Positions 28,948-38,950 of a stretch of 64,000 nt of DNA are shown in pieces. The notes beneath the pieces were generated by a model that saw only the letters and a list, made by a program, of their open reading frames with translations, was not told where the DNA came from and made no database searches. Source of the stretch: Arthonia radiata (taxonomy: Eukaryota; Ascomycota; Arthoniomycetes; Arthoniales; Arthoniaceae). How positions within the stretch are numbered: the stretch's first letter is position 1; every line of letters starts with the position of its first letter. Both the position numbers and the translations under genes were made by a program. Where the stretch lies: the NCBI GenBank assembly GCA_002989075.1, contig PSQN01000003.1, forward strand, positions 2,546,340 to 2,610,339, written 5' to 3'.

Positions 28948-29961
28948 TCATGCCTGGATCCGCTCAACAGCCTCGTCGCCCTTGCCCTCGAGGTCCAACC
29001 CCGTCGCCCGCTCAAGCACAGTCACAAACGCCATCCGCTTCCGCGTCTCCTCGTCTTTCCCAGGGACATTACCCTTATCCAGCCCCTTCCACTCCTTCTC
29101 CAACACCTTTTGCAACTCCTCCCCCTCGGTCGGTAGATCCAGCGCCTCCAACCCCTTCGCCGTCCGCTCATCCACAAACGGATAACACTCCTTCCAATGC
29201 CCCTGCACACGCCTTGTAAAGATTTTCACAGCCGTCTCACCAACCCCCTTAACACTATCCCGTATCGTCTCGCCGAGGATATCACTATCATACTCCGCCT
29301 CCTTCCGCAACTTCTCCAAACTCGTGTCCGTCGGACTATCCGCAAATCGCTCGATCACGATCCCCGCGAGGTTGTACAGCTGCTCCACCGTCTTCGCCTT
29401 ATGCTACGTGCGCGCGTGCTCCAGCGCCTCATGCAGCTTCTCTTGACCAAGATCTCTGATCGCTTTCGGCGTGTTCAGATTGTACGGGTCGTTGAAGATC
29501 GTCCTGATCGTGCGCTGACCGAGCGCGTGGCTGATAGGCCGCGAGAGCACCACGGCGCTGACCAGCTCCTCGAAGGGCGACATGGGCACCGTGCCCGTGT
29601 ACGTCTTGGTGGTAGAGGGGATGTCGTGCTCGTCCTTCGGGCGGCAGAGGTCGCGGCATTCGGTGGAGAGGAAGAAATTGAGCGTTTTGGAGGGGGTGAG
29701 CGTGGGTTTGGGGTGAGAGCGCCCGGTGCGTCGGGCTTTGGTGGGTTCGTGGGCGGTGGAGGAGGAGGCTGGGGATTTGCGTTTGGTGCTGGCTGTGGCC
29801 TTCTGGGTGGGTTTGGAGCTCTCTGATGCGCGGGGAGTGTCTTTTGTGACCTCGTCTTTTGCTTCATCTTTGGGCTCCGCGATTGCGGCTGGTGTTTCAT
29901 TCTTGACTTCGGCGGGGTTGGGCGCGGCTTTTGCTGCTTTGGCGTTCTTTTTCGGAGGCAT
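28948..29961 (-). CDS. Fungal HhH-like unknown protein with an in-frame TAG
   Basis: The frame runs from ATG 29961 (MPPKKNAKAAKAA, a Lys/Ala-rich and likely nuclear N-terminus) to 28948, 337 codons, but codon 186 (29404-29406) is TAG, in the context EALEHART-stop-HKAKTVEQL. Sequence on both sides is equally protein-like. VKGVGETAVKIFTRRVQ (GVG) looks like a helix-hairpin-helix element, as in DNA-glycosylase-like folds. From memory, relatives have ARTQHK at this point, so a CAG-to-TAG change is probable. A 72-nt in-frame intron GTAGCA...GGATAG would remove the stop but would also delete conserved-looking residues. Gene status is therefore uncertain. Confidence 0.6.
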
Positions 29962-32488
29962 TGTTAGACCTGAATATTATATGAAGAAGACGGATCTCGT
30001 TCAATGAGAGTGTGTTTGAGATTCAATGAGTCAGAGGAGAATTGGTAGTTGTGCAAGACAAGAAATGCATTGCGTTCATGCGCGATGATGTTGGGATGAA
30101 TAGAGCATGAGACGTCATTCTGCTCAATCTGGGGTTCGATCGACGCTAAAACAGCGCCAAGCCAGAGCCCGCCCGCTAATTTCAGGGGTTTATCAAGCCA
30201 TCTTCGAGGTTATGAATACTCCGACCACCACCGTGAATATCAGTGCCGCTTTGACGAGGGTGGTAGCTCAGTACGGCGGCAAAGGTATCCTGAAACTCAT
30301 GGTACGTAATCCACAATACACCCAACAAAGTGAGTGCTCTGCCACCCTCAAACGTCTCAAGTATCACACCCAATACGCGACGCGCGGTGTGATGTAGAGT
30401 TGTGGCAGCCAAGACCTATTTTGCCAGTCGAAGGCTGGGAGACCGTCTTACCGCTGATGGCATGTCAATTATTTGAAGGCTGGAGGGGGTGAGGAGGTCT
30501 CATCTACATGTGTGTGCCTTGAGTATCTCGTGGACAGGTTCAGGACTCGCCCTGTCCTTCCCAATACGCCTTGAATTGCTTGGAGCAACGCTGTGCTTAT
30601 CCAGCTGAATCTCAGACTTCAATTCCAGTCACGCAATACACGCGAGTGCAATTGTGGCAATCGACGATCGAGCGGTCTACATTCGTTGGAGCTGCAAAGC
30701 GCCCAGAGGAAAGCGTTCAAAGGATCGTTGCCTTGAGCATCTCGATCCTCATTAAGGCTGGCGGAGCCGTATTGTTTCAATAGTACCGCAGAAGTATGGA
30801 AACGACCCAGCCGTGATCAATGACACAATAAACGTACAAGACGAGAGTATCTTCTCCTTTCAATGGCGCCGGTCTTCTTGCGCCTGTCTACACGGGCAAC
30901 CCGAACTTCCATATGCATACCTGACTTGGATACAAGCAGTGAGTTTGGTGCCAAAAGCGCTTGGTCGAAACGTAGCTGCAGTATTGCATGACTAGTAGTA
31001 GAGATCCAATGAGAGAGGGAAAATTCCCTTCAGATATTGGCATCTTTGAACGAGCTGAACGGTCCTCAAGCTTGACAAGTCCCTCCTCATGATGCTGCGG
31101 GGCTATGCTACACGAGAGCTTCATCATTTTGAAATGCTTATTGGAGAATTTGAAGAAATTTGTGGGAGCTGTCGTGAAGATGACGTTTGGCTGCAGCAGC
31201 TTGGCAAGCAGGGCGGCGGACCGGGTATCCGCATCTCCGTCTAAGCTCCGGTGGCGGTGAGAGATTGCCTCTTTCACATGCTGTTTGAGATCTCTCGAAC
31301 ACGCTCTTTCGTATATCACACATCCACAGAACGCCGAAGCCTTTTCGAGGACCATGTTGCTTTATCGAGCATGACTGTCTGCGTTAAACCTACCAGGGTG
31401 AGCATGATTTGACAAGCCGTGAAGGAGGCTGCGTACCACCCCGATTTAGCAGCGGCTGCATGTGAAGGATGCCGCCCTCACACAGCGAGGTTATGCACAA
31501 TGCGCTGATGAGCTGCAGCCCTCCTACCGCTTTGTCGCGGCGCTATGACTGTCGCTGAATGTGCGACCTAAAGCAGAAAGTATCTGGAAGTCTTCGCAGG
31601 TTCGCCATGTGAGCAGCTTGACTTTGTAGATGCTTGTGGGCGACTCGACAGATCTGTACCAATCTTTCACGTGGCAGGTCTGAAACAAATAGCAGACTGC
31701 GCACCGTCGTTGAATGCCATGCAGTGGTGAAGAATGTTCATGCTTGCAGGACGCAGAAATCACCGTGCGGAATATGTCATCGTGATGTGTGCGCATGCTA
31801 CGGCAGATTTTTGGTCGCGCTTCGGGACACGGTAGCTCTCAGGACGCCCTCTTCAGACTCCAACACTCTCCACACGTATGCTAAAATATGGAGTCGTCGA
31901 GATTGATAGTGGTAGACGCATAGGAGTAGATAGTTGTGATTGTCAGAGGCGTGAAAGAGCAAGCAAAAGCCCTTGCCAAGCCTAGGTTAATATTACATCC
32001 GTGAGAAAGGCGCGCTAAGGGTCATGGCCCGTGCAGACCCTGAGAACGAACAGAAGGCTGTTTTTTTCTGTTACCCTTCCTCCTACTACCTTCCACCCAT
32101 CACCGATACACTCAGGGAACTCCGATACACGTTGTTTCCTTGGTGTTGAAGTAGTTGCGTTCCAGCGACTCTTCCTCATCTCAATCTCCCCTCCGTGCCG
32201 TTCTTGTTTGACGGCCGTTGCAGAGGGTGACCCTTAGACCTCATCTCACTTGTGGGTCGCCTGCGCTCTGATCGAGTGTCTGAGCATCTCTCCACTCTCT
32301 TGCGCATTTAATTCCATCGGTCCTCTTTCGACAGTCCTTATCCACATCACACTGTCTGATACTCGATTGCCTTCGCATATTCGACATTGACTTGGATTCG
32401 ACATCTTAGTCCGACTTCTGGTTCTCACGAGCTGCTTTCAAACTCAACCGCGACTTCACCCTATAGTAATATTTCAAGATTCGGATTC
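29962..32488. other. Long gene-poor region upstream of eIF4G
   Basis: About 2.5 kb. The proximal 450 bp (about 32040-32488) are CT-rich, fitting the promoter and long 5' UTR of eIF4G. Elsewhere several 60-155-codon frames occur. The largest, leftward at 30888-31355 (MVLEKASAFCGC...), includes HVKEAISHRHRSLDGDADTRSAALLAKLL, which could be a gene piece, but I cannot place it in a family or find its partners. No repeats or RNA genes are recognised. Confidence 0.4.
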
Positions 32489-35400
32489 ATGACAACCGTC
32501 CAGAATACCGCTTCCACGCCGCAAAACGCCATCAGCGCCTCGCAGTCTAGTGGCGCTGGCTCGCCCGCTGTAGCAGGTTCGCCCTCACCAAACTCCCAAG
32601 CTCCGCGCTCATACGCGCACGCCACCAAGTCGTCTGTCTCTGGCCTTGTCGCAAACGGTGCCAGCGCGCCACTTGTCGTCGGCGGCAGTGGTGTGACAGC
32701 GCAGAATGGGAAGCGTGAGTCGGTGAACGCTCGTCAGCCATCGTCAAATATGGCGGCGCCAGCAATCGTCAACAGCTCTACTGCAAATGGCGGCCCTGGG
32801 CCTGCCGAGCATTCTCGCAAACCCTCAGTCACAATCAGCGCCTCTGGCGCTTCAGGTCAAATGCCGAACGGCGCCCCACAAACGCCGTCTGGCGGAAGAC
32901 CAAACATCAGTTTCGGCTCTATGAACGCCAGTGGCTCTCCTGCAATTGCCAACAGTACCCCATATCAACCGCAGCAAGCTGCCCAGCAGAGCCAACAGCC
33001 TCAACAGAATTCTTCTCTTCCTGCCCCACCGAGTGACCCAAGAATCACGTCACCAGCTGCTTCCCCCACGCCCATCCCTCAGCCTACGACTAGCGGCGGT
33101 CGACCCCCATCGATTGCCTCGCAGGGTAACGGCGTCAACTTTGGCAATCTAGGCGGAGGTCCCGGTCCAGAAACGAGTAACACACCAAATATGCCCGGTG
33201 GCCCCCAGCCAGGCATGATGCCCGGCCAGCACTTCCGACGTGCTTCATCTCAGTCACATGGCGACTACTCGCCAGGCATTCCGATGGGCCCAGGTGGTGG
33301 TCGCGGTGGCTATATGGGTCGCAACAACCGTGGCAGCTACCAGCAAGGCTATCCCGGCATGCCAAATTCGCCACGATTTAACAGCATGCAGCCACACGGT
33401 CAGCGTCCAGGTCCTGGAGGCGTTCCCCCACACTTACAGAACCAGATGGGTCCTTACCCAGGCTCACCGCATGGTGGTCCACCGCGCAGCCCCGCTCCTA
33501 TGGGCTCGCAACCAGGCACGCCACATAGCCAGCCTATCCAAATGCATCAACAAGGTAGCATGTTTCCTAGCTATAGCGGCTACAACGGTCAATTGTCCGC
33601 GCCACCGGGTCAATATGGTATGCAGCCGAGCTTCGATCCTAACTACGGCTACTACTCACAGCCTTACCAAATGCATCCTGGCTACATCCCCGGCACGCCA
33701 TCTAGTCCACGTAATCCTCAAGGTTATCGCCCACAAGCCCCTCCTGCGCACCCGCAAACACCGTATGGTCAGGGACATTACGCCCCTCCTCCGGCGCAGC
33801 ATATGTCCAGGTCGTCGTCACAAATCTCAGAGCGACCTTCTTCCACACTCAGTTCACAGCATGCTCCTCCGCAAGCGGGCACTCCAGCGGGCAATCATGT
33901 CTCCCATGGTCACAGCCAGAGCACCGCGAGCGCCACTGGCAACATCAATTTCAAGATACCCACACGCACTAACAAGAGTATCGTGATCAAAAATGCTGAC
34001 GGCGAAGTCGTCAATTTCGACACCAAGAAGACGTCGCCGGCGCCTGCTCCTGCTCCTGCACCTGCTCAATCTCCTGCACCAAGCAACCCAACACCTCCAC
34101 CACGCACAGCCAGCACCTCATCTCAGAGACACAGTCGCTCAGACAGCCAGTCTGGCAAGTCGACCGCTGAGATTCGTGCCGAATTCCAAGAAAAGGTCAA
34201 GCGTGAGCAAGAAAAGGAGCCTGATATCACAGAGGAAGACAGCCCTGCCATCGCGAAGAGCGAAGAGACTCCTAAAGCTCAAGAAGCCGTACCTGCCATC
34301 GCAAAGAGCGGAGTGCCTCAGGAGACTTTTGCACCTCCTCCCTTCAACGCCGATGGGACTGCGAAACCTGTCGCCGATGATGCTGCTGTTGACGTTCCTC
34401 CCCCGCGCGAAGGATCCAAGGCTGACGAGCTTAAGACCGAAAAGCAAGACGCGCCCGTTGAAGCTGCTCCTGCTAAGATCGACGCCGAGCCTGAGGCGCC
34501 TGTCACCGAAACTGCAAAGGGTGAAACCGACGAAGAGCGAAAGAAGCGCGAGGACGACGAAGAAATGGAGCGCATGATTGCCGAAATGGAGGCAAAAGAT
34601 CGCGAAGACGAGGAGCGCGAACGTGCTTTCCAGGAGAAGCGCGACAAGGAGAAGGCCGAACAATCTGCCAAGGAGAAGGCGGAGAAGATAGACACCGACG
34701 AGAAGCTGAAGCAAGCTGAGCGTGATGCCGAAGCTCTGGAGGAAGCCCGCGAAGCCGAGAGAGCCCAAGCACAGGAGAAGACAGACGAGCAGAAGACAGA
34801 GACTGAAGAAGAGAACGAGTTCGCTTCGCTCAAAAAGACGGCTCCTGGTTCGGCGCCCGCTGAAGAGACCTCTACACCCTCACCTTCGACTGCACCAAGC
34901 ACACCGGCAGACGACGGCGTGACCCCACGTCCAAGGCCCAGTGGCTCGAAGCAAAAGCCTGCAGCGCTTAAGCTCGAAACCGCAAAGGCTGTGGAGCCTG
35001 CGCAGCCAACTCCCGGCATGCGCTCACTCCGTTCTGCACGCATTCTCAACTTGCAAGCTGAGTCGGTGGCGTATCCGGAAGGCGTCGCCTCGCCAAATCC
35101 AGCTCTCAACGCGACTGGCCGTCGCGCTGGTAAAGTCTACGACAAAGAGTTCTTGATGCAATTCCAGGGAGCGTTCAAGGAGAAACCCGTCCTGGACTGG
35201 GATCAAAAGCTCAAAGACACTTTGGGCGACCCCACAGATTCCTCAGCTGGTCCCAAGTCTGCACGAACGCCTGGTCCCCGCCAAGCTTCGCACGGGCAGC
35301 GTCCTGGCGCCACACCCATGATGCAACCCATGGGCAGTTTCGCTGGTCCCCCTGGTCGCCCTCTGCCTTCTGGCACTACTTCAGAGCAACGCTTCGCAGC

Positions 35401-37120
35401 CGCCCAGTCAGGACGTACGATGACCGCAAGCGCACTCACCAGTCGCTTTGGTAACCAGCCCTCCTTCCCAATGGGCCAAGGCATGCCTGGTCGCGCACCA
35501 TCGATGGGTAACATGCCAATGCATGCGCAAGGGCCCCACCGGGGCGGAAGCAAACAAGGCAGCAAGGGTGCAAGACAGCCCAGCATGAAAGAGCAAGTTG
35601 AGCAGAACAAGAAGATGCCTCTCACTGCTAGTGGTGAGCTCAAACCTCTTGAGGCTAGCGGCTCTGGCTGGAAGCCGTTAAGCGTTGGTCGTCCTGGCAT
35701 CGCTCAACCAGATCCCAGTGGCAACATGGCTCCAGATATGGTACAGCGTAAGGTCAAACTACACTTGAACAAGATGACACCCGAACGTTTCGACAAAATC
35801 TCCGACGAGATTGTCAAGATTGCCGCACAATCACAGCGCGAGACTGATGGACGAACACTGCGACAAGTCATTGCTCTTCTTTTTGAAAAGGCTTGTGACG
35901 AAGCGCACTGGGCCAGCATGTATGCCAAGTTTGCGAGTCGCATGCTTACTCAGATGAGCCCCGAGATCAAAGACGAGAATATCGTCGACAAAAACGGCCA
36001 GGCCGTGATCGGTGGTGCGCTGTTCCGAAAATATCTACTCAACCGCTGTCAAGAAGAATTTGAGCGTGGCTGGGAAGTCAACCTGCCCTTGAACGAAGAG
36101 GGTCAGCAAGGCGAAGCCGCGATGATGTCTGATGAATACTACAAAGCCGCGGCCGCCAAGCGAAAAGGTCTAGGTCTCGTGCAGTTCATTGGTGAGTTGT
36201 ACAAGCTTCACATGTTGAGCGCAAAGATCATGCACACCTGTGTCAAGAAATTACTTGACTTCAACGGCGACCCTGACGAGGCTTCGATTGAGGGTCTCAC
36301 CAAACTCTTGCGTACCGTTGGTGAAAAGCTGGAGGCAGATACGGGGGGCCCATACATGGATGTTTACTTCCAACGCATCGAGGCGATGATGAAAACCAAG
36401 GACCTACCTAGTAGAATGTATTTCATGTTACTGGACGTGCGGGACCTGCGAGCAGGCGGCTGGCGATCAAAGGACGACGCCAAGGGACCCAAGACCATCC
36501 AGGAGATTCGCGACGACGCCATTGCTGCGACAGCGAAAGCCGACCGTGAAAGAGCGCAGCAGAGTCAGCGCGGCGGCGGCGGTCGCATGCCTGGTGGTCG
36601 TGGCGACGCACGCAATTTCTCGGGCGGACCCATGCCACCACCCGACTACAATCGAAACACTCTCGGCACTGACGAGCTACGCAAGCTCAGTGCGCGCAAA
36701 GCCGAGCGTGCAGGTACGGGTCCTGGCGGTCGTTTGGGCCCCTCCAATATCATGGCCTCAAGAAGCAGTAGCGGCCGCGGTCTCGGTCCAAACGCCGCAC
36801 TGATGAGTCGGACTGGCAGCTCTGCCGGTTCAAGCCCTGCCGGATCTGGTCTGCATTCAAGATCGGCTTCAACAGCCAAGCTCGACAAGAAAGACGATGA
36901 ACCCAAGACGAACGCGAATGCTTTCAGGTATGTTGGCAGTCCATCGTCTGCTCCCTATAACCTACATTTGGCCGATGCTAACAATTTCTTCAGCGCACTC
37001 GCAGCTATAGACAATGAAGGCGGCGACGCAACACCTTCTTCTTCACCCCCAGTCACCAAGTCACAGCCCGCAGGCACGGCTGGCAGCAGCAGCAAGCCCG
37101 ACGACAAGCCCAGCTCATGA
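32489..37120 (+). CDS. TIF4631: Translation initiation factor eIF4G
   Basis: Starts at ATG 32489 (MTTVQNTAST); the frame is open further upstream but has no ATG there. Exons 32489-36927 and 36994-37120 give about 1521 aa. The 66-nt intron 36928-36993 (GTATGT, GCTAAC branch, TTCTTCAG) is a multiple of three and stop-free; splicing joins NANAF to SALAAIDN. Order: a long Pro/Gln/Gly/Ser-rich N-terminus, a charged helical KKREDDEEMERMI region, the eIF4E-binding motif YDKEFLM near residue 882 (YxxxxL-phi), then the MIF4G domain from about 1083 (RKVKLHLNKMTPERFDKISD) to about 1320, and an Arg/Gly/Ser-rich tail that may bind RNA. It scaffolds eIF4E, eIF4A and PABP on the mRNA cap. Confidence 0.96.
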   Translation: MTTVQNTASTPQNAISASQSSGAGSPAVAGSPSPNSQAPRSYAHATKSSVSGLVANGASAPLVVGGSGVTAQNGKRESVNARQPSSNMAAPAIVNSSTANGGPGPAEHSRKPSVTISASGASGQMPNGAPQTPSGGRPNISFGSMNASGSPAIANSTPYQPQQAAQQSQQPQQNSSLPAPPSDPRITSPAASPTPIPQPTTSGGRPPSIASQGNGVNFGNLGGGPGPETSNTPNMPGGPQPGMMPGQHFRRASSQSHGDYSPGIPMGPGGGRGGYMGRNNRGSYQQGYPGMPNSPRFNSMQPHGQRPGPGGVPPHLQNQMGPYPGSPHGGPPRSPAPMGSQPGTPHSQPIQMHQQGSMFPSYSGYNGQLSAPPGQYGMQPSFDPNYGYYSQPYQMHPGYIPGTPSSPRNPQGYRPQAPPAHPQTPYGQGHYAPPPAQHMSRSSSQISERPSSTLSSQHAPPQAGTPAGNHVSHGHSQSTASATGNINFKIPTRTNKSIVIKNADGEVVNFDTKKTSPAPAPAPAPAQSPAPSNPTPPPRTASTSSQRHSRSDSQSGKSTAEIRAEFQEKVKREQEKEPDITEEDSPAIAKSEETPKAQEAVPAIAKSGVPQETFAPPPFNADGTAKPVADDAAVDVPPPREGSKADELKTEKQDAPVEAAPAKIDAEPEAPVTETAKGETDEERKKREDDEEMERMIAEMEAKDREDEERERAFQEKRDKEKAEQSAKEKAEKIDTDEKLKQAERDAEALEEAREAERAQAQEKTDEQKTETEEENEFASLKKTAPGSAPAEETSTPSPSTAPSTPADDGVTPRPRPSGSKQKPAALKLETAKAVEPAQPTPGMRSLRSARILNLQAESVAYPEGVASPNPALNATGRRAGKVYDKEFLMQFQGAFKEKPVLDWDQKLKDTLGDPTDSSAGPKSARTPGPRQASHGQRPGATPMMQPMGSFAGPPGRPLPSGTTSEQRFAAAQSGRTMTASALTSRFGNQPSFPMGQGMPGRAPSMGNMPMHAQGPHRGGSKQGSKGARQPSMKEQVEQNKKMPLTASGELKPLEASGSGWKPLSVGRPGIAQPDPSGNMAPDMVQRKVKLHLNKMTPERFDKISDEIVKIAAQSQRETDGRTLRQVIALLFEKACDEAHWASMYAKFASRMLTQMSPEIKDENIVDKNGQAVIGGALFRKYLLNRCQEEFERGWEVNLPLNEEGQQGEAAMMSDEYYKAAAAKRKGLGLVQFIGELYKLHMLSAKIMHTCVKKLLDFNGDPDEASIEGLTKLLRTVGEKLEADTGGPYMDVYFQRIEAMMKTKDLPSRMYFMLLDVRDLRAGGWRSKDDAKGPKTIQEIRDDAIAATAKADRERAQQSQRGGGGRMPGGRGDARNFSGGPMPPPDYNRNTLGTDELRKLSARKAERAGTGPGGRLGPSNIMASRSSSGRGLGPNAALMSRTGSSAGSSPAGSGLHSRSASTAKLDKKDDEPKTNANAFRYVGSPSSAPYNLHLADANNFFSALAAIDNEGGDATPSSSPPVTKSQPAGTAGSSSKPDDKPSS

Positions 37121-38053
37121 GCTCGCCATCGCTCACCTTCCTATCAATACCAGTGATACCCCGTATTATATATTCACCCGCTTGAGCTTACTTCGATTCT
37201 TCGACAGTCGTCGCCAACGTTGCTGCTGCTGGCTGCCTGTCGACAATACTTTGACTTGTATTATAGTTGTTTCGCGTCGCATCATCAAAAGTTCCTTCGC
37301 CTTCGCCTTCGCTCGAGACGCATACGCGAGAGCATTAGCGCACAGATATGCCATTTAATCTTGACATTGAACGGCGTTCGGTTTTGAGGGATGCATCAGG
37401 GAGCGTGTTTTGTCCCAGGCGTCTTATGGGCGCTTGCATGGTGAAGATGGTATGGAAGAAGAAGGCGTGGGGAGGTTTGAATCGGAGATGACACTGTCGG
37501 ACTTTCTGGATGATTCGCAACTGGATTGATAGTGGGGGCTATCAGTCTAGTGACGATTCGTGCATTGTTCACAGGGAGCAGAGTCGAGGGATGTGTGTGG
37601 AAGCGTGGATTTCGAGCTGTACTTTTAGTAACGGGCGTGATAGTTGTCTTTTGGTGGCCCAAATAGTCGCAATGGAAATCATGCAAGGACATTTCACTTT
37701 CATTCTCCTGTACCTGTGATTCACAGTATCAACGATGCATCTCACTTGACTGATGTGCTCATGGTATGGAGGTTTTGAGTGGGGAGCCGGTGGCGGGCAT
37801 GGAGAGAAGCACAGTATGGCCGAACACAGTGCCAAAGCCGACATGAGTGCGGTAAACCTTGACAAAGACCAACGGTATTGATCTGATTCAGGCCAAGCAA
37901 CATTCTTGACCCTGTAAAGCGCGCCTATAAGACTCCAAACAATGCCTACCTCGATTCAATTCCTCTCACTACGGCCTGTTCTGTTGAGTGCGACCAGCGT
38001 CCAGGCAATCAACTTACTCCGCCCTCCTGCCACCACAAGCTAAGTCCGCTAAC
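37121..38053. other. Intergenic: eIF4G 3' UTR and upstream region of the next gene
   Basis: About 930 bp without a convincing frame. T-rich sequence follows the eIF4G stop. Overlapping 60-100-codon frames on both strands have no domain character. Confidence 0.45.
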
Positions 38054-38658
38054 ATGTCTTGTACGTGCATCCCCCCTTCTATTCTCTCTACGCCCCTCAC
38101 CGCCAAACCCCACTAATACCCCCAGTCCTCCGCAAAGAAGACAAAACAACCATCACCACCCCCCTCCCCGCCTCGCTCTCCCCCACCACCGTAATCAACA
38201 TCCTCCACAACCACGCCTTCCTCCTCGCCCTCGACAACAGCGCCAAATCCCACATCCTCACCTCCGGCAACGCCTCCCTCGCCGCCGAATACGACGTCAC
38301 CGCCAAAAAACCCATCGGCCGCACCACGTACCAGTACGCCATCGCCAACCACAACGACGGCGTCGACACGGACACGTCGGCGCATCCGCCGCCGGGGCTG
38401 CTGAAGATTTGGGCGAAGTGGCGGGTCGTGAAGGGGAAGGAGGGCTGGGAGATCAGGGAGGATGTGAGGGTGCAGGGGAGTCGGTTGATTGTGGGGTCGG
38501 TGACGGGGAATGTGGAGAGGGAGCATCGGGGGTGGCATGGGAGGGTTTTGGAGGAGGCGGGGAGGGTAGAGGGTGAGAGGGAGGTGGTTGAGAAGGGGGT
38601 GGTGGTGCAAGAAGGGATTGAGGGAGAGGAGGCGAGGGTGGAGGCTGTTGCTGCGTGA
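38054..38658 (+). CDS. DUF7053-like conserved fungal protein
   Basis: A 7-nt first exon (38054-38060, ATG TCT T) joins across a 65-nt intron to exon 38126-38658, giving 179 aa that start MSFLRKEDKTTITTPLP. The pattern of TTPLP..LSPTTVINILHNHAFLLAL is the opening of a domain widespread in Pezizomycotina that I know as DUF7053: a helix-grip-like N-terminus with two-strand start. The middle, TYQYAIANH and LLKIWAKWRVVKGKEGWEIRED, fits a beta sheet. Function unknown, and no targeting signals are seen. The second half is extremely G-rich on the coding strand, making the last 50 residues mostly Glu/Gly/Val. Confidence 0.65.
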
Positions 38659-38950
38659 AAATGGCCTTGCTACGCGTCTCATATCCGGTGCGTGTCAAGA
38701 AAATGCAGAGATCTTAAAATGAGCTCTTTTGGCTTGTTACCTTGTTTATCTTGTTAGATTTTAAAAAATGTAGGAACAACGCAGAGCTGCCAGACACGCT
38801 CGAGTCATGCACCTGCAGCATCGACATCGAGGTACCAATTTGATCCGATTGGTCGCCTTCAAACGTCTCTATCGCTGGCTTCGCCTCTTTAAATTGATCT
38901 CGTAATATTCTGGAGACCCCAAAGGTATCACACATGCCACAGCGATCATC

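Noticed and set aside
30888-31355. Leftward 155-codon frame (MVLEKASAFCGC...)
   Set aside because: Part of it looks protein-like, but without family match or neighbouring exons it is not supported as a gene.
32387-32488. Longer N-terminus for eIF4G
   Set aside because: Again no ATG in this part; the sequence is CT-rich leader.
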